From: Madurella fahalii
Taxonomy: Eukaryota > Ascomycota > Sordariomycetes > Sordariales
NCBI GenBank assembly: GCA_029876055.1
Contig: CM056877.1
Span: 372,001-436,000, forward strand
Reading direction: 5' to 3'
Length of the DNA: 64,000 nucleotides
The position numbers and the translations under genes were made by a program. Under the pieces are notes generated by a model. The model worked only from the letters and a program-made list of their open reading frames with translations. It ran no database searches and was not told where the DNA came from. Positions 1-12,900 of this stretch are shown here, in pieces; the stretch's first letter is position 1, and the number at the start of each line of letters is the position of its first letter.

Positions 1-681
1 CATTGCATGGCATAGGACTTGTGTACTACTAGTACTATTTCTGATCTGAGGAGAGGCATGTTTGGGGCCGCGGGAAGCATCATTCTATACTGTGATGTTA
101 CTTGTTTCACATGACACTACGCCGAACGGGAAATATAAAGCGAGCGCGAAGAAGCAACCGATACCTAATGCATTGCTAGGTAAGCTGGTATGGGTGCATC
201 GGTATCGCATGAGGTTCTAATAACCTCCTACTAGAGTTCTATGTGTGCTGCTATATGGTGGGACGCTTCGCATGACCCAAAGATGGCCAAGGTGTCAATC
301 TGAAATGAGATCGTTTCTATCTAATCACCTAGCTATCGGTTTCCGTGTCTAAATGTATCCCAGCCCTGGGAAAGCCAACCTGTATCCTGACAGCCAGCCA
401 CGACCATTGCCCACTAGCGCCAACCCTATCTTACCCATCCAAGAGCCCGAGCTCATCCCGTGTAACAACTCCCGAAGACGAACCCAAATCATAAATGCAG
501 TGTCACCAGACCGGCCTAAGGTACCGAACCTAAACTCCAATCCCATCTGTCGACAAGTATCCTACAACAAGTCAAGGGCAACCAACCAACAAAACCCCTT
601 CCGAAAATCATTCCAAAAAAAAAAAAAAAAAAAAACAACCCTTGAAACATACCACACTCCCTCCCTCACAAAGTCCCTCCC
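1..681. other. Spacer, no gene seen
   Basis: The short open frames here lack a credible start or splice pattern. The only notable element is a run of 21 A at 615-635, just downstream of the 3' end of the minus-strand gene at 682-939. Confidence 0.5.
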
Positions 682-939
682 TCACAAAGAGAAAGACACC
701 CGCCGCGAGCCCCGCGGCTGATACAGGCGGCGGACGGAATAGTAGCGGTAGTAGTAGTCCCGCTCGGCGGGGGCGGCGGCCCGGGCGTCACGCGCCTCCC
801 GCCAGCAGCTGTCGCACTCGGCCGAGTACGTCTTGCCCGGCTCGCGGTCCATGAAGTGGTTGTAGTCGCGGTGGCAGGTCACGATCCGGCGGCGGCGGAG
901 GTGTCCGCATCGCCAGTAGTCTGTGTACGTGGTGCACAT
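682..939 (-). CDS. Small Cys/His-rich CGH-motif protein, 85 aa
   Basis: This is an uninterrupted 85-residue frame with an ATG at 939 and a TGA ending at 682. It begins MCTTYT and carries a CGH motif at residues 11-13, then CH (22-23), H28 and a CDSC pair (42-45). That spacing of Cys and His could hold a metal ion. The C-terminal half is rich in Tyr and Arg. It has no signal peptide or membrane segment. Many Pezizomycotina genomes carry short proteins that start MC..Y..Y.CGH and have no known function, and this looks like one of them. Codon use is GC-rich, as in neighbouring true genes. The function is unknown, and the call rests on the family resemblance and the clean ATG. Confidence 0.55.
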   Translation of the reverse strand: MCTTYTDYWRCGHLRRRRIVTCHRDYNHFMDREPGKTYSAECDSCWREARDARAAAPAERDYYYRYYSVRRLYQPRGSRRVSFSL

Positions 940-2783
940 TTGCTTTGATTTCTTCTGACTTGACTGTTGGGCTTGGCGGTTTTCTTTGGCTGTGGTTGAT
1001 GGGTTGGGTGGGTGATTCTTGTGTTATGCTCTACGTTGGTAGGGAATGTCAAGCTTTGATTGGTAGGCTGAGAGTGGTATGAAAGGAGGGTACCTTAGGG
1101 ATCGGTCGCGGAGGCTCAAGGACTTTTATATAACTGAGAAACGGTGAGGCTGTTCTCATCAGGAGATCGGTTGAGTCATGGAGAGGAAGAGGCTGGGAGG
1201 CCGCCTTGCGGTCAGCGGGAAATACACCGAAGACAAACTCTCGCCTCCACGTAAACGGCTTTAACATTCTGGACGGGTTCTGTACGTTGGCTGTGCTGTG
1301 CCGCTGAGCAGAACCTGAACGAAGGATGACCTGATGGGATGCAAAAGCATCCGGCCTTTGGTGAACCTCTCAGCGTCGAGGAAACTGACGATTCTGAGAG
1401 GCGGCACTGTCTCTTTGGTTTTCCCTACCTGCACGGGGACGTGTTTGCGGGCCAACTGCAAGGCTGTGACCCGAAACGATGGTTGCGCCGCATAGGGCTG
1501 ATACCTACTTACTCTGTGGGGGAAGCCAAACGGAGGTATCCCCCGCACACGCCTTGACGACCTCAACGAGCAATCGCGTGAGCGGCATGCGGACCGGTCG
1601 GCCGCCACATGTCTGACCTGTAGGGCAAATGCATGCCAGCTGACGTTCTGCCTCCGTTGGGAAAGAATCGAGCTTGCTGGTTGGATGCCATGCGGCACTG
1701 CCACCTGCGGGCGCTAAGGTACAGGTAGGTTGCGTAAACGGTCCCCATGTCGCATGGCTCCGCGCCGCTGACGGATATTTCACGTATTGCTTCTGTAGCT
1801 GCTCTAATGGCAGGGTTTGCAAGGTGAGGTCCTGTTACACTTACGATATAGGACTTGGGTAACAAGTCGCCGCACCTACCGTACTTTGGGTACCTTACTC
1901 ACATTACTAATCCGCCCGCCGCTCCCGTCGGTGTGGCATTGTGACCTTGCCTTGGGTTTGACGAGTTCTAATAGATGACGAATGACAGCTTGAATAAATT
2001 GCCACCTTATGGTTGGAACACCATGGCCTTGATGGGTTGGCACCTCATCGCTAGCATCAGGGCGTTCAATCAAGCGCGGAGCTTTGCCAACTACCTACAT
2101 AGACACTGCATGGCGTCGCCATGACTCAGAACCTTACATGAGATCGGAGTTTGCCAGTTTCCGGAGTTGGAATGAGGCCTAATTACAATGTGACAATGCG
2201 GAGGGCCGGTTTTGGTAAGATCACGGCTGCCTGGGCGACACACGTGGCTGCCCAGGCCTGGCCCTGATTTTGCCGTTTTGGTGGGCATCAGGCGGCGAGG
2301 TAAGCTTTTCTCTCGCACGCTCGCTTTCACCGAACTCAGGCTCCATGTTCAATCAACCTGACGCACTCGGATTACTTTCCCCAGGGCAGTACTGAGTTGG
2401 CAAATGAACCCAAACGCGGCCAGAATGGACTATTCATGGTGCCTATACTACCTGACTTTTTTCCGGTAGGTTCTAGGGTGCAATGAATTACAGGCCGGTG
2501 GCAGATGCCCTGTTGATGGTGACGCGTTCAGATGGGAGTTTAGTGCGCGATTGTGCGACTAAGTCCGAAGGGCTGCTTACGCGGCTGCCCATACCTCGGG
2601 GGACGGAAGTCAGCCGCGCGCTGTGTAACCAGCTGGAATACGAACGGGAGCATCTCTGGACGAGCCGTCGTGCTCTACTACACCAACGTTAGCACACATA
2701 AACAGCCACCATGACCACGAGCGGAAATCGAACGCCGTTAGCCACAGTTGCGGAACTCCCTCAGGCCTAGCAGAACCGCCACC
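940..2783. other. Spacer, no supportable gene
   Basis: Both strands carry overlapping open frames of 60-150 codons around 1261-1865 and at 2483-2692. Their reading frames conflict. The longest, on the minus strand at 1261-1704, opens with GTG rather than ATG. None shows a domain, a signal peptide or splice junctions. I see no RNA gene or repeat. Confidence 0.5.
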
Positions 2784-4439
2784 ATGGGTTTCATCTCTCT
2801 CTTCCCGCTCATCCTCTTCACGATCCTCACCACCGCCATCACAACCCCTACCACCCCCCCTCTGGTCTCACCCTCCTTCATCTCCTTCATCAACTCCACG
2901 CTCGCAGCGTTCCACTCCCCAGGGCTCGCCATAGCCCTGATCTCTGGCAATCAAACCTGGGCCCACGGCTTCGGACACGCGTCAAACCTCACCCCAATAA
3001 CCCCACAAACCCTCTTCTCCGCAGGGAGCACGACCAAGTCGCAGATCGCGCTGGGGCTCTCGCTGCTTGTCGACGCCGGCCAGCTGAACTGGACGACGCC
3101 GGTGTCCTCGGTCCTCCCGGACTTCGCGCTCGCCGACGAGTGGGCCACGTCGCACCTGACCGTGCTGGACCTGCTGTCGCACCGGACGGGCCTGCCCCGG
3201 TACGACGTCGGCGTGCTGGGGCGGACGGTGGGCGAGACGATGGCGCGGCTGAGGCATCTCCGCGTGGCGGCGGAGCCGCGCGTGCGGTGGCTGTACAGCA
3301 ACTTCATGTATGCCGTCGCGGCGCGGCTGCTGGGCCGGGCGGGCGGGACGGAGACGCCCGGGCGGTTCCTCCGGGAGAGGGTCTGGGTGCCGGCGGGGAT
3401 GCGGAGGACGTGGTTGAGTTGGCTGGAGGAAGGCGGCGGTGAGACGCTGGCTGAGGAGTATTTCTGGAATAATGATACAGCGAGCTACGAGGTGGTGCCG
3501 CACTTGGATGTGTCGGGTGAGGAGGGCGCCGGCGGGGTGATATCGAGCGTGGAGGATTACGTGGAGTATCTGAGGATGATGCTGGCCCTGGCGCCAGACG
3601 GGCCACTCTCGGAGGAAGGACGGGCCGCGGTGCTGGGGACGCACATGTTTGTGGCGCCGGGGGTTGTGGATGATGGCTTCTTCACGGGGCCGACGTGGTA
3701 CGGCTTAGGGTGGTTTGGCGACTTTGTGCTGGGCGAACTGGCCTGGCATCACGGCGGGGCGGTGGGGGAGTTTCGGACCGACATGTGGATTTTTCCCCGG
3801 CAGGGCAAGGGCTTGGTGTTGATGCAGAACTCGCGCAGCCCCGCGATCAATGTCATCGCCTACACGGCCATCTACGAACTGCTGGGGACGCCCGAGGCGG
3901 AACGTTTGCCGTGGACTGAGATGTGAGTCGTTTGCAGTGCTGACGGATCGTACTGACGGCTGCACAGTTTCGCGAATACAACTGCCCAGGCGGAGATAGC
4001 GATCCAACAGTGTCCGTCGATGCACTTCCCGGAGGAAGTCGGTCGTCCGGCAGTCGCGCCGTCGTGGCCCCTTGCCGAGCATGTAGGCAAGTACACGAAC
4101 CCCGGATTCGTGGACATCGACCTGTTCTTGGTGTGCAACTCGACGTCTCGCGTGTCCGCTCCAGACAGCCCGGCACGGCCGACGAGAGACACACGCACAT
4201 GTTTCCTACGGACTAACATTATCAATACCGCGGCGGGGCGTGTTGCGGCCGAACTCGAGCATGTTAATGGAAACAAATGGGTTGCGTGGGCTTATATGGC
4301 GGACATCACTGGCTACCACAGGCCCGTGACCTGCCTTAAGGTAGAGTTTGAGGGTGAAGGGGATGTCACAATGGCAAATTTCCTGCTGCGAATCGACGAC
4401 CTGAGCGCCCCATCGGAAGGGTTTACCAAGGTGGACTAG
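2784..4439 (+). CDS. Secreted beta-lactamase-like serine hydrolase, 536 aa
   Basis: The start is an ATG in ACCATGG context at 2784, followed by a signal peptide (MGFISLFPLILFTILTTA). One 45-base intron lies at 3923-3967 (GTGAGT...CACAG). It removes an in-frame TGA at the exon border, and the frame then stays open to 4439. The beta-lactamase/penicillin-binding fold is shown by STTK at residues 82-85 (nucleophile Ser, base Lys), YSN at 171-173 and HHGG at 322-325 (the KTG-box equivalent). The family (class C beta-lactamases, D-aminopeptidases, fungal LovD-like transferases) attacks amide or ester bonds. A domain of about 150 residues follows the catalytic part, as in many fungal members. The substrate is unknown. 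Secretion argues for an extracellular hydrolase rather than a cytosolic polyketide transferase. It stands alone and its 3' end faces the methyltransferase gene. Confidence 0.88.
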
Positions 4440-4856
4440 TCCAGGGCATCACCGGGGTGCTGAGGTGCTACTTACTTATTTTGATATTGCGGCGACCTGC
4501 TGCGTCTGAGTGGGTACTGAATAAGGCGGTGTTGGCGGAGATGGTGGTGGCACGGATGTGGACAACTACTTTCCGGAGAGTAGCGTAGAAATTATTCCTA
4601 TTCTTTGAAGGAATGGTAACCGTCTTGGATCTGGTGAAGCGGGTCTGTGCCTCTGCCTCAGATCGCAGAGTGGCGGATATTGAACAGGAGGACACCCAAG
4701 TCTCTTTACAATACCATCCTAACCTCAAACATCACTAGCCATGATACTCAAATGCGCGGTTCTTCCTTGCAGCGGGATGCCCCGACACCGGCACCTCTGA
4801 CTGTTGTCCCATCATCTCATGCATGTACGCCCCAAGATCAGAATATCACCGCGACC
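4440..4856. other. Convergent 3' spacer
   Basis: This separates the 3' ends of the serine hydrolase (+) and the methyltransferase (-). Only short frames are present, and no repeat or RNA gene is visible. Confidence 0.5.
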
Positions 4857-5774
4857 CTACTGGTTCTTCGAAATCTCCAGCGGCCCTTCTGGTTTTGATG
4901 CGGATATGGCGACGTAGCGCCAGTGCTTCCGCCCCCGGTACGACTGAACTCCAGTCACCGTGTTGATAAAATACCGTTCGAGTCGCAATAAACGAACGAG
5001 GAAGTAGGGAACAATGGCGAGGATGAAGAAGAACCTAGTCATGGGCTTGATGTTCTCCGAGTAGTCACGCACGACGACATTCTCGAAGCCGGCGTCCTCA
5101 AGCATCCGCTTGAACACACCGGGCTGCGAGCGGGCATTGGTCGGCATCGCGGCGTATTGGTTGATCTTCCGCAACGACGCAGCCATCTCGTCGGTCGATT
5201 CGTGGCTGAACTCGTGCTCGTACTCGAAGAGAGCGATGTGGCCGCCAGGGCGGAGTATTCGGTGAAACCCGGCGAGGACGGCCTCGGGGTTTGTGGCGTG
5301 CACGAAGGTCTCGATGGTATAGACGCCGTCACAAGACCTTGCGGGCAGACTTCCAAGGTCGTGGTAATCCATCTGGCGAACCGTAATCACTCCATCCGGC
5401 AGACCAGAGCGGGCAACGTTGCGCCGTGCCTTTGCAATGTGATGGTCGATAATGTCAATGGCCGAGACACGCAGGCCGTGAGTCTTGGCCATGCGGATCG
5501 CGACGTGGCCGACACCGCAGCCCGCGTCGAGGACTTCGGCGCCCTTGGGAAGGGCAAGAGCCTCTGCGAGCTTGTCTTCCATTGCCCTCAGGGAAGCGGA
5601 AATCGGAAAGGGCCAGTACGTGTCGCGATCCCAGTACCCGAAGTGACGCGTCCCTCCCAGCACCAGGCGGTATCCAATACGGGATTCGAGGGATGCATAG
5701 TAGGATTCCAGTTGTGGATTAGGTGCATGAGCATCATCTGCGGCAACCTCAGGAGAAGAACCGGATGTTGGCAT
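4857..5774 (-). CDS. SAM-dependent methyltransferase, sterol-methyltransferase-like, 305 aa
   Basis: A single uninterrupted exon runs from an ATG at 5774. SAM motif I is VLDAGCGVGHVA (residues 81-92), followed by an acidic loop (AIDII, 105-109) and the LRPGG post-motif (174-178). The N-terminal YYASLESRIGYR segment and the C-terminal hydrophobic stretch (FFFILAIVPYFLVRLL) recall the Erg6/tocopherol-methyltransferase branch, where the C-terminal part lines a lipophilic acceptor pocket or docks on membrane. It probably methylates a small hydrophobic molecule at C or O. It is too short and too divergent to call Erg6 itself. No biosynthetic partner lies next to it. The fold is certain from the motifs and the acceptor is unknown. 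Confidence 0.85.
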   Translation of the reverse strand: MPTSGSSPEVAADDAHAPNPQLESYYASLESRIGYRLVLGGTRHFGYWDRDTYWPFPISASLRAMEDKLAEALALPKGAEVLDAGCGVGHVAIRMAKTHGLRVSAIDIIDHHIAKARRNVARSGLPDGVITVRQMDYHDLGSLPARSCDGVYTIETFVHATNPEAVLAGFHRILRPGGHIALFEYEHEFSHESTDEMAASLRKINQYAAMPTNARSQPGVFKRMLEDAGFENVVVRDYSENIKPMTRFFFILAIVPYFLVRLLRLERYFINTVTGVQSYRGRKHWRYVAISASKPEGPLEISKNQ

Positions 5775-8539
5775 GGTGTGCGGTGCGATTCAGCACGGCG
5801 GCGCAGGTGATTGCGGTTGAGGCTGGGCACCCTGCGTCGTGGTACTAATGTGTGTAGCGTTTCGGAGGGCTGGCAATTGTCGTGACCGACAACCTTGTGG
5901 GTGTATATCTGAACAATGGGACCAATGCATGCATGTACGGGCCAGGCGGGCGTTAATGTCGTGATCCGATGTATACTAAGACTTCAAAAGGCGCATATTC
6001 TGACCTGCAGGGGGCAGAATCCCTCGCCGAGCCACTAGGTACAGCGCTTGACCAACAACCCGCGGCGCCGTGTCACGTGTTGTTGCAAATTCTGCGGGCA
6101 TTCATCTCATTGTCTCCATTGATTAGATCGGGTAGTCCGCCGGCGAGTTGGCTCGTTGCACATAGAACCGGATGCGTCTCTTTCCAACCCCTTCCGCTTT
6201 GCGATCTCTCAAACCCAGACTCACCATCGCAACTCTTCCCCCGCGCGCGTCCGGACTCGAATGCAACCTCCAGAATTCCAACCCAAATTGCCCCCAGCTA
6301 TACCAATCATCATAACTAACTGTTGAAATCAGACTTGTACGCAACACAAACTATGGTCGGACCCGGCGTCTGGTATACGCCGTTGCTACTAGGTCAGTTG
6401 GGATTATTATCAACTGTAGGACCTAGCTTACGGGCGGAAGACCACCTACAAGCATACAATGGTGTAGCAGGCTGCCTTATGTGAGGTAGCCCGGTATGAG
6501 GCGGAGACCCAAAGATGCACGGATTACATTGGGGGCCAGCGGGGTGGGGGAGTGATAAATGATACAATGAGCGGAGAGAGGATAAATGCCACGTTTGGAT
6601 CGATGCGTGTCAAAACAGGATCCTGTGCACATCGGTAGTACCATATGATGAGATATGATTGATGTCCGAAGATGGCCAGCAGCGGACATAGCTCATCGTA
6701 ATCGTCTGGGCGCTATGGTCGGGCGCCCGCTCCACAACGATACATAAGGTTACGATCCGAAAAGTCTAATAATAAGATATACAGCTTCCTCCTTTACCAC
6801 CGGTTCACGCACTCGGCCTTTGGTCCGTCACTGTCACGCGTGCAGTGTTTGATTACACTCACCAACTCGGCTATCCATTACTCGGATCCAGACTCTTCAG
6901 CTGCCTCCTGCCGGAGAACTAGTCTCTTTTCATTTATTACCCCGCCAATGCAACGCTGCAAGGTCGCTCCTGTATGCTCCCAGGCTAACGCTTGGGTAAA
7001 GCAGTCTTTATTTAGGCGTCTCCAAGTTTAGGGTGGCATTCAAATGAATACCGTCATTACTACACACTAGAAAATATCTCGCTCTAACACAAGTTATGTT
7101 CGGCTTGCCGAGGCAGGGCTGAGGGATTACATTACATCCCAGCAAAGTTGTACACTTGATGGCCGCCGTCCACCCGGATGATTCATGGGAAATCCCCTAG
7201 ATTCAACTTCTGTGTGTGGCTCAACTGATGAGGAGCGAACAAAGGGGGTTGAACGTCAAGAACTGGAATAGTGGATATTCGGGCTCCGCCATCAAGAACT
7301 ACGAGGTAACCCAACATACCTCTGAGTGATCTTCGGCCACTGAGTTTCTTTTAAAACCACGTCATCGAGGAAGACGGTTTGCCCACCTCCTGCGGTCACT
7401 GTCGACGTTGGCTAGTGAGTCCGCATTGCTCTTGTCAACGAAATATCCGGTGAAAATATCATACTCCACTTCCATGGTCTTGTACTAGAAAATAGCTATG
7501 GTTCCATGGGTGTCCCGAGATGGTAACTCAATAACATGAGTTTGTTCCTCTATCAGCATATACGGCTGTCAATGCTATTTCTCCGTAGTTCCTTCCGGCA
7601 ACCGCGTGTCGTGTTTCATTGGCTTTGTCCCAGAGCTAAGGAAGCTACTTACATAGCCGGGGGAAGAACGGTCTTGGTCATGATGCTGCTGTCCTCTGAC
7701 GGTATCGCCCAACGCTGGCAACATCTTCTATAGTACTGGTGATATAATGACGCCTAGCTCGACACGGTAATGGTCTTAGTGGGTCATGGCGGTGCCTGGC
7801 TGTGCGTCATGATGTCTCTACCATTTAGGAATTGTCAGTGTTGGATGAAACGGTCTTGGTACCTACTTAATGACAAATAACTTAACTCCCCTTCTCCTGG
7901 GTAGGTAGGTTCAAACCTGGGTGCCACCATTCTTCACAACCTCGCTGTTCAAGCCCGGGGAGCGCTATCCGCTCACTAGGAAACTGTATGCCAAAGAGTG
8001 GTTGAGCTCTTGAGAGAGGGTTAGAGTATTGGAACACTTTGTTCAACAAACGCGCCTTAGCTGGCCCCGCGACGGGTCACTGGATCCGAGGGCGCGTGCC
8101 ACCAGATGATGCTGACATAGCGGTAAGCTTGATTACAGCATAGGAGTGGTTACAACGCATATGCCATCCAACGTATAGGGTTGACACGGTTGTTTCAGCT
8201 GCTTGGCATCTTGAGGTCAGACCATAATGGGCACGCGTCTAGCGGGCTTAAGGCTAGGTTGCAACTTTGTGAGGCCGACTAAATAGAGACACTAAAGAAC
8301 TACACACTCGGATCCTCTAAGAGACTTTGAGATTGTGGTGCGAAGCTTATAAGAGAATGCGGTGTAGAATACCTCACCGCTTCTCACTCAAAGATGTCTG
8401 CGGGGGCCGGTTGAGGATTTGGCTCGCCAACAGAGTATAAGTACTGGGACACTGCCGTCTCTCAGCAACTAACCATTCCTCAACCGTCCAGAACAACTCG
8501 TCCTCGACTACACAGTCCATTAAGTAGAAGTTTCCCAGC
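5775..8539. other. 2.8 kb spacer, no gene seen
   Basis: Only scattered frames of 60-116 codons occur, several opening with non-ATG codons, and none has a domain or a coherent exon chain. I find no tRNA-like B box with a matching stem, no inverted-repeat ends and no tandem repeat. The proximal part presumably holds the promoters of the methyltransferase (leftward) and the small secreted protein (rightward). Confidence 0.45.
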
Positions 8540-9268
8540 ATGTTGTCTACACTCTTCTCCGCCACCACCCTCCTCCTAGCTCTTCCCGCCCTCGCCTCTG
8601 TGGTCGTCATCGCACCTGAAGCGCAGCTCGTCAAGTGTGATCTGAACTACTGCTCCCAGTTCAGCCCCATGGTAAGCGCAAATGATTGTATTCAGAACCG
8701 ATGTGACATCCATCCTCTCCTCTCTTTGCATTCTCCTAACCACTCGGATGTCGACGCAGAGCCTAGGCCGCCTCCGAGTCGTCAACGAAGGCGATGTATG
8801 GGCTTCGGTAGACTTTATGCCCGTCTCTGGGGGCCCGTGGTCCCAAGTCTGGGACTGTATTATCCAGCCTCATGTTACATACAACTGCCGGCTCGATGGA
8901 GAGCTGAGCGCCATTCCTCAGGACACGAATGTCCTCCTACGTGTCTGCCATTACTATACGGATCGTGATCCGGATACGCCCTGTTTGCTTACTGGAGGAC
9001 AATTTGTGAGTAACCCTAAGCCCCGCTGTGCTCCTATGTCGTTATTTTTCGTTGTTTCCTTTCTTCTTCCTCCTACTTTATCTTATTCGTCAATGATCGA
9101 AGTTTCCATCGCCGTCGTGTGCAAGACCTAAAGTTGACTGGAGCTTGACTGGTGCAGATGATTCCAAGCAGCGGTACTAGGTGGGAAACACAGCTCACTG
9201 TGTCGCCTGTGAACGACACGGCATGGACCGAGAATCTGTGTGTTGTTCAGGTGGTCGTTCAAGATTGA
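8540..9268 (+). CDS. Small secreted cysteine-containing protein, 162 aa, three exons
   Basis: The first exon (8540-8671) encodes a clear signal peptide (MLSTLFSATTLLLALPALA). Intron 1 is 8672-8759 (GTAAGC...GCAG) and intron 2 is 9006-9157 (GTGAGT...GTGCAG). All joins are phase 0 and the frame closes at a TGA ending at 9268. The mature protein of about 142 residues has seven cysteines (for example NYC, WDC, YNC, RVC, TPC and LCVV), alternating Trp/Val beta-like stretches and one N-glycosylation sequon (NDT). There is no membrane anchor or repeat. I recognise no family. The size, signal peptide and cysteines fit the fungal small secreted protein or effector-candidate class, which is an inference from composition only. 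Confidence 0.75.
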
Positions 9269-9955
9269 ACGAAGATTGGAGATGATAAAGAGTTGTTCCA
9301 AGCTGCGTAGTAGTTAAGATGACGCCGGTATTCAGTCAATATCAAAGCTATTACAAGGTAGATCGGTAAAGAGCGTCAGAACTTCATGCAATGTCAACGC
9401 AGGGTATTGTGTCAGAAAAAAGCTCTCTTTTCCATACTCGTTATTCAGCTTACCACACACATAATCTTTTATAAACCGGGGAGGTTGTGTGAAGGAGAGA
9501 TATGGAGCGCCAAGAGACACCGCCGCAATAACGATGCAGGCCGGGCCGCCAACTCCCAGATGTCTATCACACCCATATTATATACAACGTTAGGTGGCTC
9601 AGACGTAATTAGGGGTATAGCTGTCTATGGGAGGCGCTGTGGCGCCCTAGGCCAGAATACCACTCACTCAATATCGCTGTTGTCTTTGCTTCTCTTCGTG
9701 CCAGTGGCCCTCCTACGGATGTTGACCTCGGGATTTTCTGGTACGCCTTTAATCGGAAAATGCCGAACCAATGAAATAAAAAGGCACATTTGCGCGGTCC
9801 AGCCGCCACCATGCAACATGCACTGCATTAAATTATCATTTGAGAAATCCTCCTCGCACATTTCCACCGACTCAAAAGACCGCTTCCCCCTTAAGCAATA
9901 CATTCTAGTCCACTCGCGTCCCTGAGTCTCGATACTGCAACGATCAGTGCCTGTT
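9269..9955. other. Spacer, no gene seen
   Basis: A 179-codon plus-strand frame at 9386-9925 has an ATG but low-complexity content, and it overlaps a longer minus-strand frame. It shows no domain. I treat the stretch as the 3' flank of the small secreted protein and the promoter of the large nuclear protein. Confidence 0.45.
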
Positions 9956-12900
9956 ATGGACCCAGGTGGTCCTGTTTTGGAGCCCTGGCGCCCAGATTTG
10001 TCGAAACCGCCCGCACCCAATAAGTGCCCCGGTAGCTCTTCCTGCGAGGCCTGCCTGCGGGACAAAGTGGCTCTTAAAAATGGCACAATTGCGAAATCCT
10101 TGGAACTGGTCATCGAAGATGAGGAGCCAGAAGACGCGCCCCATGACTTAGAACTATTGGGCATTACGGCAGCCATGATTGAGAGTTACAGGTGGTCACG
10201 GCTACGCAGTTACCAGGCTAACGTGGACGCTACTTATATAACGCCTGTAAGCGACCACCATGTCGACAAATACGCAGACATTTCATGCTGGCAAGACGCC
10301 ATAGATGAAGCTCAACACTTTCGTGTGGTCTGTAACTACATTTATCGCAAGATTCGGCATCAGATTGACGAATACAACCTGGACTCTTTCTTCCTAGTCT
10401 TCCCGAAGATCATCGAGGCAATTGCTATCCGCCCTGCCTCCTTCCTTGATATGGAGTTTATATATGATCGCCGCCGGTAAGTTCAAAACGTGGATATCTC
10501 CCATTCATGTATACTTGATCACTCTTGCGCTAATGTTTGCCATCCAGTGATATTGCGCGGCATGTACGGCAGATGTTTCAGAGAGGAGGCGAAGACGACT
10601 GCCCCCGTAAGCCACATGGTGAGATGTCTGTGGCGGGAAATATTCTCACGTGGGATAGTAGTCCTAGCAGCCAGATCATAGAACATGTCAATGTTTCAGA
10701 GCGATTTGAGGGGCTGGAAGAAGACTTAGAGGAGGCTTCGCTAGACAGGCGAATAATTGGTGGGCCATACAAACTACTAATCGAGGATTTGCTAAAAGAG
10801 TCCTCATTGGACTGGGGAGAATCTCAACTCTGGACCATGGATACAATTCGACATCAAATCATGAGTAGTATTCCTACTACTAAATTCAGACTGCGCTGGC
10901 CCTATTACATTCACGCAGCCGAATTTCGAATCCCATGGCAGCATGTCAAGCAGCGGCTTTTGAGGGAGAAGTATAACAGAAATGTTGGCATCAGGGACGC
11001 GATGCCCACCACCGTTGTCTTGGTCAGCTCGTCCAACGATGTCACCCAGGCGACAACCCTCAAGGAATACGTCTACCAGACATGGGGCTTCGGGTACAAC
11101 GTGACGCAGCTCCTGCAGTCAGTCTTGAGTATAATTACGCAGGAATTTGACCGTAATGTGTATCGTAAGCGGACAACCACACCTGCTATAGTTCTCAGCT
11201 ATCAGTCTCGCTAACTAACTGCAGTCACTCAGGAAGGTTTTATTCAATATGTGATGACTTCAGTCACTTCACCTGATACTCTACAGTTCCACGCGGCGGG
11301 TGCCGCGTATTCCATTGCCCAGAACGTTGTTCAACTGGCCTGGATGCTAGCGGCTTTACAAAACCTGCAAGGCCGAGAGGTCACTCGTGTTAGGCTATCT
11401 ATATTTCGGGCGACTCCTGAAGATCCCTGGGAGATCAAGACCCACCTTGCACCCGACATCATCAGCAACGTTCCAGGGCTTTTGGCGTTTAAGAAGCTGG
11501 GCTGGCTAGATGCACATATCGTACCGGTCATTGCCGAGGGTTTTCCTACCATTCGCCGACCCCCATCCTTTCCGGGGATAGAGATATCGCCCACAGTTCT
11601 GTTTTCGCTCATCTCTGAGGATAACCTTCAGCAGGCGGATGGGCATGTTCGGCTTTCGGGGCGAAACCGATCCCTCGAGCTCGTTAAGCAGGGAGACGGT
11701 GCATGTCTCTGGCACGCTGCTACGCCTGCGGATGGGTGCCAGTGCCCAAAGGATTCAGGGCTCAGGCTCCTTGAGCATATTCGGCAATACCGCCATTTCT
11801 TGGGTGATTGCTCTCACCCGGTTGCTTTTGGCCGCGAGAGCGATGCGACATCTCATCCACCAAGCCCACCTCGCTATCGTGGAGTAGGTGTCTCACATCA
11901 CAGCCCCAGTACCACCACTTCCGAAAGTTCTTTCAGCTCTCCAGGTTCGACAACGATGTGCCCCGAGACTTCCCTCGACTCTGATATGATGTCGATTCCA
12001 GACCTTCCAGAGATTCCGCCCCATGAGGTCCCGGATGAGTTATCCACGATTCTCGATGTCGTAGCGTGCCTGCTTCTTCAGGGATACAGGAGCGCCACTT
12101 CAGCTTCGGAAATCATTTCCAGAGAATGTACTCAACGGCCCTCAGCTGTTGATAGAAATCCGGATTTGGGGGCCGCTATAGTCCACGCCCGGCCTCAGCG
12201 CGAAACTGCGCAGGAGACTAACCAGGCGGGCCCCGCTACATCCAACAGTTGTACTGGGAGCACAGCGCCAGGGGATGATTTAAGAGTAGGCCGAAAAAGA
12301 GCTAGAGCCAACGACGAAGGAGAAGACGCAGATGAACCAAGAAAGATGCCCCCACCTAAAACGCAAAGGAGGACTCCGGGTTTGCCAGAGCGCAAATCCC
12401 TAGCCTGTCCCTTTTGGAAGCTTGACCCAAGGAAACACCGCAAGTGCTTGAACATGGAAAGCTTCTGGCAGGTGAGCCGGGTAAAGCAGCATCTCACCCG
12501 GAAGCACACTGAGCCCGAGATATACTGCGACATGTGTAAAACCACCTTTCGAGACGAGACCACCAAGGTGCACCATCTACAACGAGACAGGACGACATGC
12601 GTCTACAAACCATGGAACGACCGCCTCATTACCCGACATCAGCAGGGGGAGCTGCACAGAAAATCCAAGGGAGTCACTGTATCTGATCAGTGGTTTGGTA
12701 TATGGGACATTCTCTTCCCCGACATCCCACGGCCAAACTCTCCATACATCGACCTAGATGTGTCAAACGATTTCCGTGATTTTCGAGAGTACGCGAGAAA
12801 CCGGGGCCGGGAGGTCCTGCTTGAGAAGCTTCGAGAAGAAGGCTTCGGTCTTCAACACCCTGACATACCATTGACAGAGGAAGCCCTCGAAGCATATACT

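Noticed and set aside
1261..1865. Several overlapping frames of 100-147 codons on the minus strand and one of 72 on the plus strand
   Set aside because: They conflict with one another, the longest starts with GTG, and none has a domain, a signal peptide or a splice partner.
2982..3644. 220-codon minus-strand frame inside the serine hydrolase gene
   Set aside because: It is an antisense shadow of a GC-rich exon; its Arg/Pro/His-rich composition is an artefact of codon bias.
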